In this document: one piece after another, positions 15,815 to 21,968 of the stretch
How positions within the stretch are numbered: the first letter of the stretch is position 1
Layout of the letters: each line of letters begins with the position of its first letter
DNA from: a virus
Virus record (IMG/VR): IMGVR_UViG_3300032753_000100
Coordinates: 1 to 35,594 of that record
Length of the DNA stretch: 35,594 nt
Reading direction: 5' to 3' (one strand)
Position numbers and translations under genes: made by a program
The notes under the pieces: generated by a model
What the model saw: the letters and a program-made list of their open reading frames with translations, nothing else
What the model was told of the DNA's origin: nothing
Databases searched by the model: none

Positions 15815-15826
15815 ATAATTTCACAC

Positions 15827-15856
15827 TTGACAGGATTAAAAAAATAGTGTTATAAT
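15827..15856 (+). promoter_or_regulatory. Consensus sigma-70 promoter inside copy 1, plus strand
   Basis: TTGACA (15827-15832) and TATAAT (15851-15856) match consensus exactly with an 18 bp spacer. It points to the plus strand, against every nearby gene. No plus-strand ORF follows, so the product would be a noncoding transcript, antisense to the Sm-like and uvsW genes if it is not stopped. Confidence 0.7.
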
Positions 15857-15862
15857 GCCTTT

Positions 15863-15987
15863 CCACTAGAACTGTGTTGAAACTTACTAACACAACTACT
15901 AACACAACAACAGCACCTCAGACACGAAGTGGCTGATGCGAAGCAGTGTTGATAGTGTTACTTCGTAACATGAGCATAGCTCATGAT
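15863..15987 (+). ncRNA. Candidate phage small RNA, copy 1
   Basis: This is the predicted transcript of the promoter at 15827-15856; the 5' end is estimated and the 3' end unknown. A stem TGTGTT/AACACA and an unpaired CTAACACAAC-rich stretch come first. CAACA (15908-15912) then pairs with TGTTG (15947-15951) around two inner hairpins: TCAG-CAC/GTG-CTGA with a GAA loop (15918-15936) and TGC/GCA with a GAA loop (15937-15945). Two more hairpins follow, GTTAC/GTAAC (15957-15969) and CATGAGC/GCTCATG (15969-15985). No clean U-tract follows the last hairpin. Near-identity of the structured half in both copies supports a conserved function, but RNA synthesis is inference. Confidence 0.4.
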
Positions 15988-16292
15988 CAATGTAATGTAA
16001 GACTTTGCTTTATGAGATCACGAGTTTCTTTTTCTATAATATTGGTATAGAATTCCACTATTGCGTCTGTAGGTTCATACACACACAATATATCCCTATC
16101 CATAATAATAGTCTCGTTACTTTTAATGAAGTCGATTGGACTCCAATGCCTCATCAATAAATGAGGTTCAAATTCATCCTCATCATCTAGTAAAAACATC
16201 ATTGGATTCTTAACATAGTATAAACCAGATTTACTAATAACTTCTGTTATGATATCCAACCCATCATGCATTCTTAAAATTTTAATATTCAC
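15987..16292 (-). CDS. Small Sm-like fold protein, paralogue 2 (function unknown)
   Basis: A 101-residue protein that shares its layout with the gene at 2751-3062: MNIKILRMHDGLDIITEV, a VKNPMMFLL strand, a short turn, then ILCVYEPTDAIVEFY and a C-terminal helix. The spacing of Gly, the NPM turn and the strand-helix ending suggest an Sm/Hfq-like barrel with an added helix; this is inference. Translation starts at GTG (16290-16292), which overlaps the uvsW stop as GTGA with AGGA just upstream, so the protein is coupled to UvsW. Its stop codon touches the duplicated element. Such a neighbour makes an RNA-related role worth testing, for example stabilising the candidate small RNAs. Confidence 0.6.
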   Translation of the reverse strand: MNIKILRMHDGLDIITEVISKSGLYYVKNPMMFLLDDEDEFEPHLLMRHWSPIDFIKSNETIIMDRDILCVYEPTDAIVEFYTNIIEKETRDLIKQSLTLH

Positions 16293-17794
16293 TTTAATCC
16301 TATTTTATATAACTTGAAATTGAACTTTTCTTCAGTGTAGATTTTAGTACGCTCCATAAAATGCTTTAATGTAAAATTAACATGTTTTTTGTGTCTAATA
16401 TCATCAGCAATATCATATAATGTAGCAGCAACTTTACCCTCAGAATGTCTTAACCCTCTACCAATACTTTGTAGATTCCTAACACGACTTTTGCTTGGTG
16501 ACGCAAAAATAATATTATGTAGATTTCTAATAGAAACCCCGGTGGAATAAACACCAAAACTAGCCACTATAATTGCATTAGATTCTTGTTCTACGATTTT
16601 TCTTATATATTCTCTATCATCAGAGTCAGTTCCACCATGAACAAAGAATACTTTCCTATCACCAATATGCTTCGAATTCTTGATAAGATTATACAATATT
16701 TTACCGTGTTTGTCCACCATCTGGAAAAGGACTAATGTGTTGGATTTCATGCTAACTGCAAGATTTTTAATGAAATTGTTTCTAAGTTCATTACTAATCA
16801 AATACTCAATTTCTTCTTGATAAGTGCAAGACTTTAATAACTCACATGACTCATCCGGATGCTTAAGCACAAGACACTTTATATTAAGGTCTGCAATTTT
16901 TTTATCATCTATCAGTTCTTTTGTTGTTATAACTTTCTTGACAGTGCCAAATAATCCCTCAAGGACCCACTGATTGGTTTTCATACCAGACAATGTGCCG
17001 GTTAACCCAATTCTATATTTGGTCTCTGTCAACTTTTCCATAATATCTCGTATGGAATTTGCTTGTGCTAAATGAGCCTCATCACAGAACACATAATCAA
17101 ATTGATCCAAATAATCTTTATCTTGTTTATAAAGAGATTGCCATGTTGATATTACCAACTTCTTATCAGTGTTTTTCGACTGTCCCTGATAAATTTTATA
17201 TACATTATCCTCAACACTAAACCCATTATGGCTAGAGTAATCTTCAAAATCAGAATATAACTGTGTGACCAGATTTACTGTAGGTACAATGATAAGACCT
17301 TTTAGATCTTGGTAATCTAATAACTGTCTAAACAATAGATATATTATTAAACTTTTACCTGAAGATGTTGGGCTTAAAAGTAATGCGCGTTTCTTTTGCA
17401 TTGAATGTATGAATGCCACAACTTGATGATCATTCACTTTAATGGGTTTACCGTGTGCGTGTAAATTCAAACTCTCAAAAAAATCATTAGCAGTTTTTAG
17501 TGAAAATGGATCTTCTAAATCTGCTCTTGTTTCATCATATTCAAAAGTATATCCACGAGAAGCACAAAACTCTTCTATGTGTGGTATCAGGCCAAAGTAC
17601 AATAAATTAGTTTGTGTGTTAAGAAGCCTAATCTTGCCATCAAATATCTTGTTCCTGTATGATGGCATGTATTGATATCCAGGCACCATAAATGTCAGAC
17701 GGTCACTTAACTCTTGTGCTATAGCCCGTTCACAAGTAACTTTAGCATATACTTCATTTCTTTTAGATATGATAATGTCTGGTTTAGTTTCCAT
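16289..17794 (-). CDS. uvsW: UvsW superfamily 2 helicase
   Basis: A 501-residue SF2 helicase (T4 UvsW is 587 aa). The N-terminal domain (about 1-110) is the small UvsW DNA-binding domain. Helicase motif I is SPTSSGKS at 141-148, motif Ia is VPTVNLVTQ at about 170, motif II is DEAH at 238-241, motif III is GLTGTL near 268, and motif VI is QSIGRGLRHSEGK near 445. In T4 UvsW dissolves R-loops at origins and remodels forks and Holliday junctions, switching replication from origin to recombination mode. It lies between the two copies of the duplicated element, overlaps uvsY by 11 nt and the Sm-like gene by 4 nt. Ribosome site AGGTTTG. Confidence 0.95.
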   Translation of the reverse strand: METKPDIIISKRNEVYAKVTCERAIAQELSDRLTFMVPGYQYMPSYRNKIFDGKIRLLNTQTNLLYFGLIPHIEEFCASRGYTFEYDETRADLEDPFSLKTANDFFESLNLHAHGKPIKVNDHQVVAFIHSMQKKRALLLSPTSSGKSLIIYLLFRQLLDYQDLKGLIIVPTVNLVTQLYSDFEDYSSHNGFSVEDNVYKIYQGQSKNTDKKLVISTWQSLYKQDKDYLDQFDYVFCDEAHLAQANSIRDIMEKLTETKYRIGLTGTLSGMKTNQWVLEGLFGTVKKVITTKELIDDKKIADLNIKCLVLKHPDESCELLKSCTYQEEIEYLISNELRNNFIKNLAVSMKSNTLVLFQMVDKHGKILYNLIKNSKHIGDRKVFFVHGGTDSDDREYIRKIVEQESNAIIVASFGVYSTGVSIRNLHNIIFASPSKSRVRNLQSIGRGLRHSEGKVAATLYDIADDIRHKKHVNFTLKHFMERTKIYTEEKFNFKLYKIGLK

Positions 17795-18221
17795 CTACAA
17801 ACCTAGTCCAATCAATAAATGATCTCAATTCCCACGTTCTATTCTTTATTTCACCCATAATAGATTCAACAACAGAAACAATTTCATCGTGATACATTTT
17901 TCGTTCCAGTAATTTAATCAAGTCCGTATCTGATTCTAGATAATTTGGAATCTCATTCTTAAGTGGTTTTAGTCCAAATGGTTCCCAGTTATATTCATCT
18001 AGTTCATCTCTAGACAATTTTCCTGTATAATACTCACTCTTAATTTTTCTCATGCGAAGGTATTCAAAGTTTATTTTCTTTGACTGCAACTTATGTTTGA
18101 CTAATATTGTTAGATATTTGTTGTGGAGTTTTGGGATATTGATTAACTCATTTCCTGGTTGGTTTTTATCCATTTCAGCATCAACCGACCAGAACCCAAG
18201 AATTTCATCTAGTGTTTTCAT
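17784..18221 (-). CDS. uvsY: UvsY recombination mediator
   Basis: A 145-residue protein of the UvsY type (T4: 137 aa). Landmarks shared with T4-likes of aquatic hosts are INIPKLHNKYLTILVKHKL, the YYTGKLSRDEL segment (T4 YYSGR) and the C-terminal KNRTWELRSFIDWTRFVDG (T4 KSRGFAIKHIQDMRAFEAG). UvsY forms a ring that displaces gp32 and loads UvsX on single-stranded DNA. The start has GGAACT nearby. The gene is followed by uvsW, as a recombination-mode pair. Copy 2 of the duplicated element begins 27 nt upstream of its ATG, as copy 1 does upstream of gene 55. Confidence 0.88.
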   Translation of the reverse strand: MKTLDEILGFWSVDAEMDKNQPGNELINIPKLHNKYLTILVKHKLQSKKINFEYLRMRKIKSEYYTGKLSRDELDEYNWEPFGLKPLKNEIPNYLESDTDLIKLLERKMYHDEIVSVVESIMGEIKNRTWELRSFIDWTRFVDGN

Positions 18222-18248
18222 GATATAGTTCCAAATAATTATAAAGAC

Positions 18249-18278
18249 TTGACAGGATTAAAAAAATAGTGTTATAAT
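18249..18278 (+). promoter_or_regulatory. Consensus sigma-70 promoter inside copy 2, plus strand
   Basis: TTGACA (18249-18254), 18 bp, TATAAT (18273-18278), identical to the promoter of copy 1 including its spacer. Read-through would run antisense to the tube-like gene and then reach the plus-strand endonuclease gene at 19052. Confidence 0.7.
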
Positions 18279-18284
18279 GCTTTT

Positions 18285-18420
18285 CCACTAGAACTGTGTT
18301 AAAACTTGCTAACACAACTGTCATACAACTGCTAACACAACAACAGCACCTCAGACACGAAGTGGCTGATGCGAAGCAGTGTTGATAGTGTTACTTCGTA
18401 ACATGAGCATAGCTCATGAT
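18285..18420 (+). ncRNA. Candidate phage small RNA, copy 2
   Basis: The counterpart of the copy 1 candidate. It keeps the GAA-loop hairpins, including TGCGAAGCA at 18370-18378, the GTTAC/GTAAC hairpin and the final CATGAGC/GCTCATG hairpin. Here the last hairpin is followed by an A/T-rich ATTATTTATG, slightly more terminator-like than copy 1. The 5' half differs by an 11-nt insertion in the unpaired region, so the two RNAs would share structure but differ in the possible pairing region. Ends are estimated. Confidence 0.4.
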
Positions 18421-18423
18421 TAT

Positions 18424-18954
18424 TTATGCATCAATTATTTCGAATGATTGATACTTAAATGATACTTCTGCTGTGATAATATCATCAGATGATGATTTAG
18501 TATCTAGTTCTATACTTGATAATGATATTGGAAATGCATTGGTAAATTGTATTCTTGCTACGGGATTGTTCAATGCACTCAATATAGTAATAGTTAGATC
18601 CGAATAATTTGGTAAAGATTTATTAACAGTGTTACTCATGGCATTTGTTTTAGAAACTCTATCTGCTATAGATACTGGTGATGCAATTGCTAGAAACCAG
18701 TTATAAATTTGATTCCATGATTGTAATTGTTCATCCACTAGAAATTTTATATCTAGTGTTTCATATTCTATTTTATTACCCATTACTGGAATATCTACCA
18801 ATGGTGTATTATATGTAGTACTGCTTAGGCCAATCCCCGGAATATTAACTGTTTGGCAAAAATACTGTGTTGCTGGTATCTTATCGATTGTTAATAAAAA
18901 TTTAGTGGGTTGTAGTAGATTTGTGTTGCTGGGTGATCTATCTAGTGCTGACAT
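18424..18954 (-). CDS. Tail tube-like virion protein (gp19-type domain)
   Basis: A 176-residue protein. LLQPTKFLLTIDKIP, the NIPGIGLSS turn, a VMGNKIEYETLDIKFLVDE strand pair and SWNQIYNWF repeat the order seen in the tail tube protein at 26872-27417 (LFSVTLTFP, QLPGSSIGS, MKFAGNRTFADWSLQIINDE, NALEEWS). It is therefore probably a divergent tube-fold protein such as a tube initiator or baseplate hub part (gp54-like), or another tail completion component. The exact T4 counterpart is unresolved; the location beside uvsY and 23 and the 176-residue length would also fit gp3. A TATAAATA promoter 24 nt before the ATG marks it as a late gene. Confidence 0.6.
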   Translation of the reverse strand: MSALDRSPSNTNLLQPTKFLLTIDKIPATQYFCQTVNIPGIGLSSTTYNTPLVDIPVMGNKIEYETLDIKFLVDEQLQSWNQIYNWFLAIASPVSIADRVSKTNAMSNTVNKSLPNYSDLTITILSALNNPVARIQFTNAFPISLSSIELDTKSSSDDIITAEVSFKYQSFEIIDA

Positions 18955-18977
18955 GATAATCCTCGTGTGATATTACT

Positions 18978-18985
18978 TATTTATA
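18978..18985 (-). promoter_or_regulatory. T4-type late promoter for the tube-like gene
   Basis: Exact TATAAATA on the minus strand, 24 nt before the start codon at 18954, in the divergent gap with the plus-strand endonuclease gene. Confidence 0.75.
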
Positions 18986-19051
18986 CATAGAGATATTGAT
19001 AATCATTAGAATCATGATATACTTTGTATATTAAAATTTATAGGAAATGGC

Positions 19052-20551
19052 ATGAAATATTCTCAAGAACTTATCGATCTATGTCTATCCAAGACAACAC
19101 AGCAAATTTCAAAAACTCCACTATATCGTGAGTTATTAATAAACCAAACCAAATTCCTAGATAATGTGTCTGGAGTTGTGTTAGGGACTAGAAAATATTG
19201 TGTAAATAACAATATACACGAAATTCCTAAGTGTAAAAGTTGTGATAGTTTTTGTACTGTGAACAGACTTAATTCTAAACTTGGGTTCACTACATACTGC
19301 TCACCAAAGTGTTCTAGAGCATCAAAAACCGTCATTAAAACTGTGGAGGTGCTACTTAGTAATAGGGATTGGTTGTACAATGAAAGAATAGTGTTGAAAA
19401 AATCTAAGGAAGTTATAGCAGAAGATCTTGGTATCTCTATCACTCCTGTGAACAAGTGGCTAGGCATTCATAACATACCAAATATCAAATATAATTGCTC
19501 ACATCCAAGTGCCGTAATGAAATTGTCGGATAAAGATTGGATGTATGATGAGCATAAAAATAAACATAGAACATGTTCTGATATAGGAGTTGAACTTGGT
19601 GTTAGTAAAAGCATGGTATCTGTATGGTTGGCCACACACAATATAATGGCGAATGAAGCAAATTCATATGATAGATTATCCAATAAAAGTTCCGCTGAAT
19701 GTGCTGAAGTTTCTGATTACATAAAATCCATATATGAAGGGGAAATACAATTAGATAAACGTGGTGTTATCGGATCATTAGAATTGGATATATATCTTCC
19801 AGAAATAAAATTAGCCATTGAGTATAATGGATTATATTCACACATTTATAGGCCAGAAGAATCTAGCTTTTCTGGTAGAAAGGATAGTAACTATCACTAC
19901 ACAAAAACTAAACTTTGTAATGAACAAGGCATACAATTGCTGCACATATTCTCTGATTCTTGGAAAGAGAGGTCGAGTGTGTGGAAGTCTTTCATCAGCA
20001 ATAAATTGCACAACAATCAGTACAAAATATTTGCTCGTAAATGTATAATAAAAGAAATATGTGTCAGTGATAAGAATAATTTTCTTGATGATAATCACAT
20101 ACAAGGAAAAGATAAGAGTAGGTTTAAGTATGGTATGTTTTTTGGTGAAGACCTTGTAGCTGTCATGACGTTTGGGGTGTCAAGATATTCAAAGAAATAT
20201 AAATGGGAGTTGATTCGTTTTGCTATCAAGAAAAATTACTGTGTTGTTGGAGCATTCTCTAAACTACTAAAACACTTTAGGAAAAATAATGAAGGGTCTA
20301 TTATATCGTATGCCGACAGAACTTATTCCAATGGGGACGTATATATTAACAATGGATTCACATTAATAGCAACCAATAAACCTGGATATCATTATGTGGC
20401 CAAGAATGTCGAGAAGAGATTACATAGATCTAATTTTGTTAAGTCTAAGATTTCGGTATTTGGGGACACTAGAACTGAACAAGAGATTATGTTTGATATG
20501 GGATATTCTAAAATATATGATTGTGGTACGCTTTCTTTTGCTATTTGGTAG
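19052..20551 (+). CDS. Vsr-like homing endonuclease with HTH repeats and a GNAT-like C-terminal domain
   Basis: The only plus-strand gene, 499 residues. In order: a zinc finger (C61, C64, C83, C87); two similar DNA-binding modules at about 101-143 and 157-200, each with WLY/WMY-[ND]E followed by a helix-turn-helix (EDLGISITPVNKWL, VELGVSKSMVSVWL); a nuclease core from 242 (SLELDIYLPEIKLAIEYNG) with E244, D246, E257, H264 and H282, of the Vsr/EDxHD or PD-(D/E)xK type; and a C-terminal domain from about 340 (KYGMFFGEDLVAVMTFG, SIISYADRTYSNGDVYINNGF) resembling the Mom-like GNAT fold. Freestanding endonucleases of this sort spread next to conserved phage genes; this one abuts gene 23. AGGAAA precedes the ATG; a weak TTGATA/TATACT pair lies at 18996-19022. 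Confidence 0.75.
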   Translation: MKYSQELIDLCLSKTTQQISKTPLYRELLINQTKFLDNVSGVVLGTRKYCVNNNIHEIPKCKSCDSFCTVNRLNSKLGFTTYCSPKCSRASKTVIKTVEVLLSNRDWLYNERIVLKKSKEVIAEDLGISITPVNKWLGIHNIPNIKYNCSHPSAVMKLSDKDWMYDEHKNKHRTCSDIGVELGVSKSMVSVWLATHNIMANEANSYDRLSNKSSAECAEVSDYIKSIYEGEIQLDKRGVIGSLELDIYLPEIKLAIEYNGLYSHIYRPEESSFSGRKDSNYHYTKTKLCNEQGIQLLHIFSDSWKERSSVWKSFISNKLHNNQYKIFARKCIIKEICVSDKNNFLDDNHIQGKDKSRFKYGMFFGEDLVAVMTFGVSRYSKKYKWELIRFAIKKNYCVVGAFSKLLKHFRKNNEGSIISYADRTYSNGDVYINNGFTLIATNKPGYHYVAKNVEKRLHRSNFVKSKISVFGDTRTEQEIMFDMGYSKIYDCGTLSFAIW

Positions 20552-20584
20552 GAAATAAAAAGGGTGTATCCGAAGACACACCCT
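20552..20584 (-). terminator. Rho-independent terminator of gene 23 with UUCG loop
   Basis: On the minus strand GGGTGTGTC, loop TTCG, GATACACCC form a 9-bp stem (one G-U) closed by C-G, followed by TTTTTATTT. The stem is at 20562-20583. This is a textbook terminator directly after the capsid gene; on the plus strand it starts just after the stop of the endonuclease gene. Confidence 0.85.
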
Positions 20585-20593
20585 AAATTATGG

Positions 20594-20624
20594 GTTGGTT
20601 TATGGAAACTTCTTATAAACCAAC
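20594..20624. terminator. Second hairpin between gene 23 and the endonuclease gene
   Basis: GTTGGTTTAT (20594-20603) pairs perfectly with ATAAACCAAC (20615-20624) around an 11-nt loop, 6 nt after the gene 23 stop codon. With the terminator beside it this gives the capsid mRNA a double-hairpin 3' end, and may also stop transcription arriving on the plus strand. Confidence 0.6.
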
Positions 20625-20630
20625 AACTTA

Positions 20631-21956
20631 TTACATCAAATTTTTCACACCGAAAATACGGTAGTAAACGTTACTACGAGCATTTAATGCACCATTGCCT
20701 TGAGCTAAACCTTGAGCAAATGGGTTAGCAACCATGCCATATCTTGTCTTAAAGCCGATTTTAGGTTGGAAAGTATATTGATCAACTGCACGAACCATTT
20801 GTAAAGGAACATATGGGCAGTAGAATAAACCAGCATCATATGGAGAAGTACCTTTATAACCAACAGTTACTAATTCTTGGTTAGAAGTATAACCACCGAA
20901 ATAAGGATCGATGTAAACTTTGATACGACCATGTAACATACCAGCAAAAGTATTACCAGTATCGTCTACTTGAAGGTCAGCTTGTAAAGCAGGAGTATAA
21001 GATAATACACCAGCCATTGCCATAGCAGAAGCAACGTCAGAAGATACGATTAATACGTTACCTTTTCCTCTACGAGTTTGTTTTGCGATTACGTTAGCAT
21101 CACGTTCGATTTGGAAAATTAAACCTTTGAATCTTTCAACAGACCAACGACCATTAGAGTCAGTATCTAAGTCAAAATAACCAGCAGTAGTAGTACCATA
21201 TTGAGCACCAGCTACAGCAGTAGTGTAGATAGTACGGATAACTTCGCGGTTGATTTCAGCAAGAATTTCAGTAGAAAGAATGTTAGACAATTCAGTCTCA
21301 GCATCCAAACCATGAATTGCTTTCAAATCTTGTGCAAGTTCTAATGAGTATTCAGCTTTTAATGCACGAGATTGTGCAGTAACAGTAACTTTCTCAATAG
21401 AAAATGCCATTTGTTGGAATGAACCATCAGCAACACCTAATTGTTCTGCAGTAGCAGTAGGCATACCAATACCAGTAGTAGTAGCACCACTAGTAACATT
21501 TTGGAAAGTGTTAGCAGTATCAGTAGCTAAAGTACCTTGGAAGCCATATGGGTTAGCAGCAGAAGTAGCACCAGAAAATACAGTGTTTGCTTCGTTGAAA
21601 AATGCTTCAGCATTAGTGTTTGCTTGAGCATTATAACGTGCTCTCATTGCAAAGATCAAGCCAGTAGGACCAGTCATTGGTTGTACACCAGCAACGTCAT
21701 ATGCAATTAAGTTTGGAAGTGCTCTACGAACCAATGAAATTAATACTGGATCAAAGTTTTGTACACCACCAGCAACGTTAGTTGGACCAGCTTCAGTAGT
21801 TTCGTTTAATGCTTGGCGATCTTGTGCCATAGCTTGGTGTTGGTTTTCCAATACTAAAGCAGTAACTGCTCTTTTGTATGGGTCTTTAATGGATTCTAGT
21901 TCTGGGTGTTCTAGAACTGGTTGCCATTTTTTTTGTAATTCTTCAGTTAAATACAT
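20631..21956 (-). CDS. 23: Major capsid protein (T4 gp23)
   Basis: A 441-residue HK97-fold capsid protein. The region SLVRRALPNLIAYDVAGVQPMTGPTG (about 75-100) is the strongest match to T4 gp23 (MVRRAIPNLIAFDICGVQPMNSPTG). A likely prohead protease site is LNE at 50-52, fitting the gp21 rule (I/L)xE and the position of T4 cleavage before the mature N terminus; mature length would be about 389. C-terminal segments FQPKIGFKTRYGMVANPFA are also typical. The gene has somewhat different codon choice (more GCA, GTA, TTC-type codons and long repeats of 'agtagtag' style) from its neighbours, as expected for a very highly expressed gene. It follows 22 by 12 nt and probably shares its late promoter. 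Confidence 0.97.
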   Translation of the reverse strand: MYLTEELQKKWQPVLEHPELESIKDPYKRAVTALVLENQHQAMAQDRQALNETTEAGPTNVAGGVQNFDPVLISLVRRALPNLIAYDVAGVQPMTGPTGLIFAMRARYNAQANTNAEAFFNEANTVFSGATSAANPYGFQGTLATDTANTFQNVTSGATTTGIGMPTATAEQLGVADGSFQQMAFSIEKVTVTAQSRALKAEYSLELAQDLKAIHGLDAETELSNILSTEILAEINREVIRTIYTTAVAGAQYGTTTAGYFDLDTDSNGRWSVERFKGLIFQIERDANVIAKQTRRGKGNVLIVSSDVASAMAMAGVLSYTPALQADLQVDDTGNTFAGMLHGRIKVYIDPYFGGYTSNQELVTVGYKGTSPYDAGLFYCPYVPLQMVRAVDQYTFQPKIGFKTRYGMVANPFAQGLAQGNGALNARSNVYYRIFGVKNLM

Positions 21957-21968
21957 TTTTATCCTCGA

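Larger units (their letters stand above)
15826..15987. repeat. Duplicated intergenic element, copy 1
   Basis: A 162-bp element filling the gap between gene 55 and the second Sm-like gene. The same element occurs in direct orientation at 18248-18420, with about four substitutions and one 11-nt indel between copies. It contains a consensus promoter on the plus strand, two CTAACACAAC units, and a run of four small hairpins with 3-nt loops. Its right edge reaches the stop codon of the Sm-like gene. No ORF of note is inside. Confidence 0.95.
18248..18420. repeat. Duplicated intergenic element, copy 2
   Basis: A 173-bp direct copy of 15826-15987, filling the gap between uvsY and the tube-like gene. 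Relative to copy 1 it has an 11-nt insertion in the CTAACACAAC region and about four single-base changes; the promoter and the hairpin chain are unchanged. It ends 3 nt before the stop codon of the tube-like gene. The copies bracket about 2.3 kb with the Sm-like, uvsW and uvsY genes. Confidence 0.95.

Noticed and set aside
15880-15915. Short CTAACACAAC repeats looking like a CRISPR or iteron array
   Set aside because: Only two or three units of about 10 bp with no regular spacers; they form part of the larger duplicated element.
15827-18278. Idea that the plus-strand promoters drive the endonuclease gene at 19052
   Set aside because: Copy 1 is over 3 kb away across three antisense genes and copy 2 is 770 bp away across the tube-like gene; the endonuclease gene has its own weak promoter-like pair and ribosome site. 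Occasional read-through is not excluded.
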